This document shows positions 38,465 through 50,441 of a DNA stretch of 64,000 nucleotides, one piece after another. The notes below the pieces were generated by a model that saw nothing but the letters and a program-made list of their open reading frames with translations, ran no database searches and was not told the origin of the DNA. Where the stretch lies: positions 293,575-357,574 of the forward strand of contig ML133423.1 in assembly GCA_003864495.1 (NCBI GenBank). The letters are read 5' to 3'. The first letter of the stretch is position 1. Each line of letters starts with the position of its first letter. Origin of the DNA: Nemopilema nomurai (Eukaryota > Cnidaria > Scyphozoa > Rhizostomeae > Rhizostomatidae). The translations under genes and the position numbers were made by a program.

Positions 38465-41400
38465 CAGGGACAATGCAAAATGCAAGAATGAGATTTTTTA
38501 GATGCCCATGAATAATGAGGTCTCTTAAACTGCCATCACTGTTGCTATCATATCTATTTCCGGACATGTTCAGATACTCCAATGAAGTGTTCTCTGAATA
38601 AACAAAGATTTTATACACTGTTTCACTAATATATTCATTTAAAATGACTTCCTTGACTTGAATGTGAAAACAGGGCTTCCAACTATATGCACATACTATC
38701 GTTTAAAAAACATTGAAGATATTCATACTATCAAGCTTGGTAATTTTCAAAAATAACAGTCAATACACATTGGTCTTCAAATATTTGTTTGATTCCATTT
38801 TAATGAAAAATAAATGGTACGTCTAACTTTTGTTATAAGCATGCTTGAGTGGAGTTATATCTTAACAATTCTACAATAATATAATACTATAAGTCATTTC
38901 TGAGTCAAATACAATAATATAAGTCATTTCAAGTCCAAGTTAGTGAAGTCTAACTCAGATATGGAGTAAAGAAGACAATACCTACCTTTTGCCAATTTAA
39001 AGATAAAACCACACCCATTTGTATCCATGCCACAGTCTTTTAATGTCATTGATTTTATAACAGGAGCAGAATTTAATGCTTGTGCAAGTGCCTCTGCTTC
39101 CTTTCTTTCAAATTTGTTCTCACTAAAATCCAGTGTTGATAGATTGCTCCAATTACAAGCACAATCAAACTTTAAATCAAAACACCACTGAAATTCTCCA
39201 CTACTGCAATTAACATGAGAGTTCTGTTCATGATCTGTGGACTTTTGACAATCTACTTGGGAGGTAACCAAGTTACAATCAATCAGTTTGAGGACTCTAG
39301 GCTTTGGCACAGGAAGTATGTTTTTATCAGTACACTGTGCTTTTCCATGCCAGAGTAAGACGTTTTTAGAGTAATGTCCTGGCATGCAATTTTCCAACAC
39401 TATACTATCAATGCAAGAACTATTGACTGGGTTTGTAACCATTGAGTGTATAACTTCATCTGATTCCCGAATAAGAAGCCTCCACTCTGGGCACAGAGTG
39501 AAGGATATCATGCTTGGAAGTTTGTTCACAATCTCGCAAAGAATCTCCATTGCCTCTGATGTTACATGACAATTTTGAAAACTTAGAATTTTAATGTTTG
39601 AAGCCATATTGACAATTCCTCCATTTTCATTAAGAACATATTTGTCTTTGGCTTCTACCATTGCATCATTACAAAGAGAAGACTCATCAAGGTTGGCTTC
39701 ATGATAACATGTTGCAGCATCTAATGTGTCATCAAACCTTTGCTTCTTTCTTGGTACTGTAAAACTGCCAATAAATGAATCACCAGAGTGGTTTCTTTTT
39801 AACAAGTCACCTGGGCTTAACAACTCCAGCAATCTTTCTTTTTGCATGTCACTATTTTTACTTCTTTCATGAAGATGGTTATCCCATAGTACTTCGTAGA
39901 ACCTTTCCATAGAAAGAGCACCAAACTTGCAATTCAAAAATGTTAGGCCCTTCAAATTTGGAAAGAAGTGTCCACACAACATATTTCTAATGCATAACAT
40001 GTGACATTGCTTGAAACTCATGAAATCACGAAATTCAACATGGGACACCTTTGAGGTTGAATTTTGCAACATTCCGTTACAAGTTGTCACTTTTTCAAGA
40101 TTCTGCAAAATTCTGGGATAAAATCGTATAACTGCAAGGTGCTCTTGAAACATTGCCTTCAGACTTCTAAGCCTTTCAGTGAAGAGTCCAGTATGTTCCG
40201 TTGAATATAATTTTGAATTTTTTATGTAACCATTGAACCACTTAGCTGCAAACAAAAATCAATGACAATTTCAAACAACATTCAATATATAATTTAAATT
40301 CATTAAAACTATATTTACTGTTTGCAAAATTCATCAAAACTACCAACTGAATCAATTATGTAATAGTTTGGCTTAATCACAAAAAGAAAAAGCTTTTTTT
40401 CTTAGGAGACTGAACACATACCCTTATATCATATTGTCTGTAATATCAGATAGTGTTAGATTCTTCTTAAACATGTTTATAAATTCTTTTAGTTTTGTAG
40501 CAAGAATGGCGATGTTTTAATAAAAAGTATATGGCTTTGACAACAACTTAAAGCATATAATCTCAACATGTTGCAGATTAGAGTCAAGATTTTCTATAAT
40601 TTTAAAAAACTCCCACATATTTCTTATTAAACGGCATATTGGAAAAAAGAAAATACCAACCAAAAACATCTTCATTTCTATCAAAATGCTGCACAACATC
40701 ATAAAAAACTCTTTGAAAATACATTTGTTGGAGGTCACTCTTCAAAGTATCTCTTTGGTTGCCTCTATCATAGAACTTATTAGTTATCCTTGAAGCAAGA
40801 TGTTTCCAAAACATTTGCTTTTCTGCGCCTATTGTTGAAAGAAGTTTACCAATTAATTTTTCCTGATAATCTAAATATGAATCTGGGACCAAATTATTCA
40901 CAATACCCAATATGATTGATAATTGCCTGAAAGAAATTATTCCTGCTTAAAAAAATTTTCAACATAATTGAAAAATAAAAATCAATCTTCAAAAAACAAG
41001 ACTATAGCTTTGATAAATCAAAACATTTGAAACATTTTGTTATCAAATTATTAGAATGCATTTTTAATACTTTGATGAATATCAATTTGATACATGATTG
41101 CTAACCTCCAATAAATCCTTTTGATTCTAGAAGACATAGTCCATAGGCAGATGCATTAGCAGACAATTTTGTGACAATATCACCAGGCAAATCTGAAAGT
41201 GAAAATTAAAACTGATGGCATACAATCTTAGAGAAATGCAAAATATCATGAAATCCAGATCTCAGAGATGTTTACTTTCCCAAGCTGGTAATTGAGGTCA
41301 TGAAGCCTTTGTGAATTTGTAGCCAATGTATTGTATGATTGTACTATTCAAGTCTATTAATTATTGTGCATGTGAAGGACCTTTGCACAGCATATTTCCA

Positions 41401-42169
41401 TCCATTTTTATACATGTGTGTATATTTCCATCCATCCTGCTGCCATAACTGCAGGGCCTCTGGCAAAGGGGGGAGGGGACATGGGGCCATGGCACCTTAG
41501 GGTCTCTTGTGTGTAAGAGTAATGAGAACAAGACCGTTGTTTTGAAAATAGCTTCAATAACTGTATTGATAACTTTTTTAGTTTATGCTGCTGCATCTAT
41601 TTAAAAATATCTAAAGCGACAATAAATCATTATATTATTATAGTGCTTAGGAAAACATCTAATTATAAAGGCTGTGGAGAAAAACAGCAATAACCTGAAA
41701 TACCTATCAAAAACAGAGATGCTACTTTATGCAGCAAATTGGACCAAAAAACCAAAGTAAAATTTTAAACACATTTACTGTAGTAGATAATTGTCAATCC
41801 ATGAACGTTAGTCATATGCTGATTTCAGCACCTTGTTTGAGCGACAGGGCAAAATTATTATGCATTTCTTATTTAACTCAATTGCTTGATATAAAAAAGT
41901 GTCTAACTTTTGTCGGGGTAGCCGTTCACAAACTTTTGAGCTCAAGTTCACTTCTGCTTTTTATCAAGTTAACTAGTAGGTTAGACGGTCATGTAAGCTT
42001 AGTCTACACAAGTATCTCCCGAGGTCTTACCGGCAAAAAGATACAAATTAGAAGCAATAAATTTGTCGTCCGCAGCTATTCTAATGGTCTGACTCAGGAG
42101 AGTGGGAGGACCACGATCATTAAAGTGGCCAATCGTATCACTACGCCATCCATCTTTAACGGTCCCCAT
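38465..42169 (-). pseudogene. LRRC41: LRRC41-like gene, truncated copy (exons 1-5 only)
   Basis: Same sequence as the 5' part of the complete gene at 55393-50442. Exons: 42169-42031, 41192-41106, 40942-40661 (or 40657), 40245-38986 and 38593-38465. The three 3' exons are absent because the sequence to the left is the N and then the unrelated F-box gene. The five exons present look intact, so this may be a whole gene whose end was lost in the assembly gap and not a true pseudogene. Confidence 0.75.
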
Positions 42170-43535
42170 CTTGTTTTTGAGAAGCCTCGATTAGATGTTG
42201 CTCACAGGTCACAGTCACAGGTCAGGTTCAAGTCAAATGAAAGGTCACGTTTATTGACAGCATCTCCACAGAGCCGTTTGCCACATAAGGTATTTCTGCC
42301 TACATACAGTAAGGATCTTCAGGGCTTTTTGGTTTGCAGGGCTTTTTCGGTATAAATCATCAATTATAGGTACTTTTTCCATATTTGTAAGTAGATCTTG
42401 GGGGGGGGGGGGCTCTAAGCAAGGAAAATATAAACTAAAGAAATGCGAAATTGTGCCAGAGCGAGAATTTTTTCGGTAATCTCGGCTTTACAAATTTGAA
42501 GGGAATTTTTAGTAGGAAGTTAAGTTACTGCGCAGTCGGAACGAAACTCACACTCGAGGGAGGGTTGCCCACTACACCGTTATAAAGGAAATAACCAGCC
42601 CCCTCCAAGTCCCAGCATAGTATGAGGTACAGTGTTTCTGAATGACAAGAAGATGACAACAATATTTTGATTCAGGCCTCAAGCTATGAGTATGCAATCA
42701 AGTGCACAAAGATATCGACAATAAAATACTATTGCAGGCAAAATGCTATTTTCAGTTGGTGAATACAATTCAGGGCTTTCGACGAAGGGGGGCCGAGGGG
42801 CATGGCCCCCTCAGCTTTTTGTAAAACAATGGAGCTTTTTCAAACATTCTTTGTTATGAATATTAAATCTCCCTTGGCCCCTCTACTTTCCAACTTGCGT
42901 CGGAGCCCATTCAATCATGAGGACAGAAAGGTTGATTCAAAAAATAAAGGAATTAACGCCAAGGTATTGCGTGGATGGAAAGTTGTAATATGTCAAAAGT
43001 GTGTCGCTGTCCAATTAGTTAGTCTATTGTGGATAGATAAGTTCCTTTATGGACCATCTTAGTCAGTTTATCGAGCACAATCTACTTTTCTATTTCTGTT
43101 TAAAATACCATTGTGAACACGTGCTTCGTGGTGCGGAAAGCGAAACCAGTCTTTTCATGCAGAAAAGACAGTAAAAAACGGTTTCAGCTTTATTTTAGAT
43201 GTTTATCACCATTCTCTTCCCTACAAATGAATAAAGACCATTAGATTCCTTTACCTGACGTCACGTTTCTTGTCACCTGACTCTATTGGTAGCATGGGTG
43301 CGCAAAAGAACAACACGTGAATGTGTACTTTCTAAGTAAATGGGTAAAATTAAGTCTTCCGTTGCTTTTTAAGACCTTGTTTTAATGTAAAAAAAGCTTT
43401 ATAGCTAAAATACACTCCAGTATCACTAATATGTTATGGTCATAGCATCGATAGTCTGGGCTTACAGAAAGGATCAAAGATCAAAGGTAAAACAGGCATA
43501 GACTTTGTTTAATGATTTTGGCTTTTTCAACAAAA
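42170..43535. other. Non-coding stretch between LRRC41 exon 1 and the 222-bp array, copy 1
   Basis: It should contain the LRRC41 promoter. It has a 13-G run at 42390-42402 and a GC-rich GGGGGGCCGAGGGGCATGG patch near 42788. I looked here for p23/CS-domain exons of the HACD3-like gene on the plus strand and found none. Confidence 0.45.
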
Positions 43536-46290
43536 TTAGTTCAAATACTTTTCAGCTGGTAAAGTTTGCTTTTTCATTATGACGTCATCCTTTGGCATCA
43601 AGCTGTCATTTCTAGTAAGGAGCACACTAGCGGGGCTATTGCCCATATTTTGAGTGACAGGATGACCACCGGCAGGATCATGAAGCACGAAGACATGTCC
43701 TTCGATATCCAAGGTAGTATCGGAAACTCTCGATTCGAAAGTTGTGGCGTCACCATTGGTAGAAATGCTGCCAGAAGCTACAGCAATATCAAGGGTGCCT
43801 GACATCGGCAGGAGTCTTGTCTGTGACAGGACAAGTATCGGAAATATGACTTGTGTCATCATCAGTGGTGCAGATGTCCGCAAGGGTAGCATCCTTGGCA
43901 ACAGAGTCGCTAACCATGTCATCTGTGACATCACCAGTGTCACGGTCATCTGAAGTGGTATTATCAGGTGCAGCAGTATCAGAGGCACCAGATCTGTCTA
44001 CTGCGATATCGTCTGTAGCTTGGACATTGGCAGGAGTCTTGTCTGTGACAGGACAAGTGTCGGAAATATGACTTGTGACATCATCAGTGGTGCAGATGTC
44101 CGCAAGGGTAGCATCCTTGGCAACAGAGTCGCTAACCATGTCATCTGTGACATCACCAGTGTCACGGTCATCTGAAGTGGTACTATCAGGTGCAGCAGTA
44201 TCAGAGGCACCAGATCTGTCAACTGCGATATCGTCTATAGCTTGGACATTGGCAGGAGTCTTGTCTGTGACAGGACAAGTGTCGGAAATATGACTTGTGT
44301 CATCATCAGTGGTGCAGATGTCCGCAAGGGTAGCATCCTTGGCAACAGAGTCGCTAACCATGTCATCTGTGACATCACCAGTGTCACGGTCATCTGAAGT
44401 GGTATTATCAGGTGCAGCAGTATCAGAGGCACCAGATCTGTCTACTGCGATATCGTCTGTAGCTTGGACATTGGCAGGAGTCTTGTCTGTGACAGGACAA
44501 GTGTCGGAAATATGACTTGTGACATCATCAGTGGTGCAGATGTCCGCAAGGGTAGCATCCTTGGCAACAGAGTCGCTAACCATGTCATCTGTGACATCAC
44601 CAGTGTCACGGTCATCTGAAGTGGTACTATCAGGTGCAGCAGTATCAGAGGCACCTGATCTGTCAACTGCGATATCGTCTATAGCTTGGACATTGGCAGG
44701 AGTCTTGTCTGTGACAGGACAAGTGTCGGAAATATGACTTGTGTCATCATCAGTGGTGCAGATGTCCGCAAGGGTAGCATCCTTGGCAACAGAGTCGCTA
44801 ACCATGTCATCTGTGACATCACCAGTGTCACGGTCATCTGAAGTGGTATTATCAGGTGCAGCAGTATCAGAGGCACCAGATCTGTCAACTGCGATATCGT
44901 CTGTAGCTTGGACATTGGCAGGAGTCTTGTCTGTGACAGGACAAGTGTCGGAAATATGACTTGTGACATCATCAGTGGTGCAGATGTCCGCAAGGGTAGC
45001 ATCCTTGGCAACAGAGTCGCTAACCATGTCATCCGTGACATCACCAGTGTCACGGTCATCTGAAGTGGTATTATCAGGTGCAGCAGTATCAGAGGCACCA
45101 GATCTGTCAACTGCGATATCGTCTGTAGCTTGGACATCGGCAGGAGTCTTGTCTGTGACAGGACAAGTGTCGGAAATATGACTTGTGACATCATCAGTGG
45201 TGCAGATGCCCGCAAGGGTAGCATCCTTGGCAACAGAGTCGCTAACCATGTCATCTGTGACATCACCAGTGTCACGGTCATCTGAAGTGGTACTATCAGG
45301 TGCAGCAGTATCAGAGGCACCAGATCTGTCAACTGCGATATCGTCTGTAGCTTGGACATTGGCAGGAGTCTTGTCTGTGACAGGACAAGTGTCGGAAATA
45401 TGACTTGTGTCATCATCAGTGGTGCAGATGTCCGCAAGGGTAGCATCCTTGGCAACAGAGTCGCTAACCATGTCATCTGTGACATCACCAGTGTCACGGT
45501 CATCTGAAGTGGTATTATCAGGTGCAGCAGTATCAGAGGCACCAGATCTGTCAACTGCGATATCGTCTGTAGCTTGGAATTGGCAGGAGTCTTGTCTGTG
45601 ACAGGACAAGTGTCGGAAATATGACTTGTGACATCATCAGTTGTGCAGATGTCCGCAAGGGTAGCATCCTTGGCAACAGAGTCGCTAACCATGTCATCTG
45701 TGACATCACCAGTGTCACGGTCATCTGAAGTGGTATTATCAGGTGCAGCAGTATCAGAGGCACCAGATCTGTCAACTGCGATATCGTCTGTAGCTTGGAC
45801 ATTGGCAGGAGTCTTGTCTGTGACAGGACAAGTGTCGGAAATATGACTTGTGACATCATCAGGTGTGCAGATGTCCGCAAGGGTAGCATCCTTGGCAACA
45901 GAGTCGCTAACCATGTCATCTGTGACATCACCAGTGTCACGGTCATCTGAAGTGGTATTATCAGGTGCAGCAGTATCAGAGGCACCTGATCTGTCAACTG
46001 CGATATCGTCTGTAGCTTGGACATCGGCAGGAGTCTTGTCTGTGACAGGACAAGTGTCGGAAATATGACTTGTGACATCATCAGTGGTGCAGATGCCCGC
46101 AAGGGTAGCATCCTTGGCAACAGAGTCGCTAACCATGTCATCTGTGACATCACCAGTGTCACGGTCATCTGAAGTGGTATTATCAGGTGCAGCAGTATCA
46201 GAGGCACCAGATCTGTCAACTGCGATATCGTCTGTAGCTTGGACATTGGCAGGAGTCTTGTCTGTGACAGGACAAGTGTCGGAAATATAT
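43536..46290 (-). CDS. Possible Asp/Thr-rich repeat protein encoded by the 222-bp array, copy 1 (frame broken)
   Basis: On the minus strand the array reads as 74-residue repeats rich in Asp, Thr and Ser, with pieces such as SDTCPVTDKTPA, DDIAVDRSGAS and DDRDTGDVTDDMVSDSVA, and two Cys per repeat. There is no homology I recognise. A 1-base loss near 45578 breaks the frame in this copy. Past the last full repeat the reading resumes in another frame as GTLDIAVASGSIS and continues to a stop at 43536. This resembles a decayed repeat (DDIAV-like), suggesting the acidic frame was once coding. No start codon or clear first exon was found. Because 222 is divisible by three, other frames stay open too, so openness alone is weak evidence. 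Confidence 0.35.
43807..46290. repeat. 222-bp tandem array, about 11 units, copy 1
   Basis: Highly similar 222-base units. Variants differ at a few sites (GTATTATCAGG or GTACTATCAGG; TGTCCGC or TGCCCGC; GTGACATCATCAG or GTGTCATCATCAG). The last variant largely alternates between neighbours in the left half, suggesting a 444-base higher-order unit. Confidence 0.95.
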
Positions 46291-46572
46291 AATAACTTTT
46301 GTCTATTAGCAATTTTACACCACTTTGCACTTAAATTCTTACTTCATGTATGCTCTAAGACTGCTAAAAGAGTAAAAAGAAAATAATTTCATGTAGCCTC
46401 AAATTGTTTGTCAAGGTGAAACCTTGCATGGCCTCTTCTTCTAAATTTTTCAGCCAGTGGAAATGAGCATGTTTTAATGCTAGAACAACTGTGTTGTTAT
46501 TGTCTTGCCCTCTGAATTGGTTTGCTATTTGTTTTGAATTTTAATCTTATTTTGCCTCATTTGCTGATTTAG

Positions 46573-49500
46573 AACATAACATTTGAGAATCGTATGAAAA
46601 GTGATATAGAGCGAGCTGAGGAAGAAAGTAGGTTCCTTAAATATTTGAGCTCCAAGCCTGCTTTCAGTTGCTTCTATGATGTATCATTTTATTTTGACTC
46701 TTGAAAAAGATCCTGTTAGAATTATGAAAATCCCTGAGCTTTCAATTTGCTGATTTTGGAATAGCTATTTCCAAAATATGCTGGTTTTGATGATATTTCA
46801 ACATTACTACTTATCAGTGTTGAAAATCAGCAGTCATAAGCCTGCATATAACATTTTCTTGTATTTTAAGAAGAGTGTATTAGTTTCTTTTCAATTTTAT
46901 TATCAGTAAATTTTCTGCACCTTAGTCACATATTAACCTTATAGTTTTGTATAAACTGTATATATTTAACAATAATTTGTCTTAACTGAAAGTACATTTG
47001 TTTCCTTTGCAGTTCGTGTGTTTTTCAAAATAGCATATCTGGCAATCTACAATGGTGCCCAAGCAATCGCCTTCTGGGTTATCTTTGGAAAGCTGCTCTA
47101 TAGTTTTTACTCTCAAGGCCATGGTGAGTTTTGGTCAAATCTTTCAAATTGATTTTTCATTGTACGAATGCCAAGATGGAAATATTTTGTTGCTTTGTTG
47201 CATTCAGTTATCTGAGAACTGCTTGCTGAGTTGCCTGTTGCCTATTCAAGTAATAAAATTTTATACAGCTATAGTTTGCAAATGTGCTCTCTTTCTTTCA
47301 ATCTTTTTAAGGGTAAGCCTTTAAGACCTTATTTAGCATTTAGCAAGCATACTATTTGTCCCTTACTGAAAATAACAACATAAAGTATGCAAGATGGGTA
47401 TCTTTTGGTTATCTGTTTTTAATTGCACAATTAATATTTTGGTAATTGAGAGCATCACTGGCACAACCTCAATCTCAAGCATTTACTTCATAATGGGGCC
47501 ATTAAGTAATAGTTTTGTACAAGTTGATTTGAGATATTTCTTGATTTCTTTTTCAGCTGGTTTATTCTCAGCCTACGACAATGTCAGTGATCTATTTCTA
47601 ACATGTCAAATCTGTGCGTGCCTAGAAATCATCAATCCATTGCTCCATATAGTAAACACAGGAGTTGTTGCACCTTTGATTCAGGTAAAACTTAATTTAA
47701 TATTTCTTTGAATTTTTTAACTTTTTGCATTAAAGCAACAACAAAAATAGGTATTGATTGACAAGCTTCTAAGGATCACATGCACAATCACTCCATTATT
47801 ATGTTCCAGTATTGAATCTCTTGCTATTTTCATAATATTTTATAGGTTATCTTATACTGAACAAGCAGACTCTTTTTGCTGCCTGAACTACAGTTTTTCA
47901 AAATTATCATAATCTATATCTATACCAGACCCTAGTTAGAAGTATGAAGCACTTTGAACTTGTAGATATCTATTCAGATGTTGGATAGAGGAATCTGTTC
48001 AGATGTTGGAAGATTCTTAAAATATTTTGAGATTTTGCTGAACATGAAGTAGTCCGACTTTTTTTTATTTTAGGTTGGCGGTAGGAACTTCATACTATTT
48101 GTTCTTATTTTGCCAAATAAAGAGCTCCACACAAGTGCAGTTGTTTATTTTCTTTTCATGGCTTGGGCAGGAATTGAGATCATAAGGTAATTCTTATTTG
48201 TTTATCATAATGAAAATATGTGGTTTTTTCTGTAATAAGTTGCTTTACATATTTCAGTTTTAATTCCAATGGAGATTTGATGAATGTCATTGTATACATT
48301 TTTAGTTCATGTTTGTATAAAGATAGAAGGACCTGAGGAGAAGTTAGATTTTTATTTTATTTGGTCTTTTATTTTGCATGATTTGGTCAAATTTAGATGA
48401 TAATGGTTTTACAAGTTTACAAAATTCTTAAAATCTGAAATTATAGGATTTTAACAGTTTAAAGATTTCACTGCCTTTTCTACCATAGATATCCCTTCTA
48501 TGTTACATCATTGTTTCGAAAAAACTTTCATTTACTGACATGGTTGAGATACTCACTGTGGGTTGTACTGTACCCAGTGGGGCTTCTTTGTGAAGGTTAG
48601 TACTTGATTGAAGTTTTCTGATTTCTGCTTTTGGGTTTTTCTACTCATTGCAAGGACATTACAATTTTTTCCAAATGAAGATTTTGGCATTGACCTGATA
48701 TATTTTAATGTTTAACATAGTATAATATCTATTATAGTGTTACTGTAACATTATGAAATAGAGACAAGCCACCTAAAACCTCAAAACTTTGATGAATGAT
48801 AAGTTTAAATTGAATAATCAATACCTTGATAGAGATTAGAAAAAACAACCTGCTGCATATTATCACTATATTAAATGTATTGCCCTTTTTAAATCTACCT
48901 GAAAATGCCGTTAATGTAGCATATAATTGTATTATACTTATGTGACACAATTTACAGCATTTGAAATAACAAACAATTGTTTCCTTCTTTCATATTTTCA
49001 AACTTCAACACCGAACTTAGTATTGAAATTAGGGCATGTTTTTGCTTTCTGTACAAAATTATTAGCTGCTTCAACCATTATGTTGCTCTCCGTAGGCCTC
49101 ATTGTCCACTGGTCAGTTCCATATGCAGAGGAGACAAAACGCTTTGGCTTAGACCTACCAAACCAGCTCAACTTTTCATTTAAATTTTCATATTTCCTGC
49201 GGCTTTACATTTTACTTTTAGTGTTTGGTAAGCAAAAATTTCTCAACTTTTCCCTTTTCCTAACATTTATGTTTTTTACCATCTGATGTTTAATGCTAAT
49301 ATTATTAAGCAAGCATGAATCAAAATTTAGCTAGTATTTGTTATTCCTTTTGAAGATTTAAAAAAAGGTTCACATTGCCTGTCTTTTTATCAGGTAGTTT
49401 TTGAGTCTCTCTATGTTTATATGCATACCTCATTATATGTTGACAGAAAGAGTTAATTTTCTCACTTAGACTCTTGTTAAGATTATGTGTTAAATAAATG

Positions 49501-49773
49501 CTTATTGGTGTTTAACAGCCAATCATTTGGTGGTTGTCGCGTTTCTTGCTTTTGTGAATATCTGTATCATGTAACATTTGTTCACCTAAAGAAGAAAGTG
49601 TCCCATAAAAATCTGGTTATTGATCATTGATGCCAGTTACATATTTAATTGTGTGTCAGTAGGTTTCCTTATTCTTTATCATAGGTGGAGCTTATATGAT
49701 GAAACATCTACTTATTTTGCGTGGAAGGAAACTTGGCAGTCGTAAAAAGAAGCAAGCTCTGAAGAAGGACTAA
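46573..49773 (+). CDS. HACD3: HACD3-like very-long-chain 3-hydroxyacyl-CoA dehydratase, copy 1, lacking the p23/CS domain
   Basis: ER multi-pass enzyme that dehydrates 3-hydroxyacyl-CoA in very-long-chain fatty-acid elongation. Seven exons: 46573-46627, 47013-47123, 47557-47684, 48074-48186, 48489-48595, 49096-49227 and 49685-49773, all with GT..AG borders and consistent phases. Family marks: GGRNFILFVLILP, IEIIRYPFYV, LTWLRYSLW and LYPVGLLCE. In the last, the Tyr and the Glu seven residues later have the spacing of the family's catalytic pair. It ends in a Lys/Arg-rich tail with a lysine-rich ER-retrieval-like end. GRNFILF and the acidic stretch before the first membrane segment point to HACD3 over HACD1/2. 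The N-terminal CS domain of HACD3 is not found upstream. From the ATG at 46594 the product would be 237 residues; that start is uncertain. Confidence 0.88.
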
Positions 49774-50441
49774 ACTGTCTCAAAAAAGACCTTTGAGGTT
49801 GCTCTTTGAGAATTTAACGGATAATGTTTACACCAAACATGTCTATATCTACTGGATTGTCTTCTTGTAAGAAGATTATGCCAGGGTTGCTTGTAACAAA
49901 TATGAACTCATTTTAATTTGTCCTTCAATGTTTTTTTGCTAATTGCAGAGCTCTGTGAGAGATGCCTTTGAAGAAGTATTTGAACAGAGATAAACAAGCA
50001 CTTATATCTACAATCTACTAACAGTACAAAAGTTTGTACTGCCACCAATAATTTATAGAGACAGGTTCTGTTCTGGGTGCCATTATAGGTTTTTCATTAC
50101 CATATGCTTTTCAATTCTGAAAAAAACTTCAATACAGCCACCTAAAATGCATGTGTTGATTTCTTCACAAGAAGAAGAAGTTGTTAAGAGCTCAGTATTT
50201 CAGTACAAAGTGAAAAGCTTTTCTTGTCACAATATCATTAAGTATATAATGTAATGCAGGCTATCCCACTGTTTCTTCGTGGAGGATCTAAGATATAGCC
50301 TTGAAAGACTTTATGACATGGCTTAAAGCCTTGAGGGAGTTTCATGAACACAAACTGGGCAATTATTCATCAATTTTGTTTTTTATTATTAAAACAATAT
50401 AAAAATGCTTGCATCACAGGGTATTATTAGAATTTGAATAC

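Noticed and set aside
41729..42355. Plus-strand open frame of 208 residues (and its copy at 54953-55579)
   Set aside because: It is the antisense shadow of LRRC41 exon 1, which has a start codon, a GTAAGA donor and matching phase on the minus strand.
43807..46290. CRISPR-like array
   Set aside because: Units are contiguous 222-base tandem repeats without unique spacers, in an animal genome.
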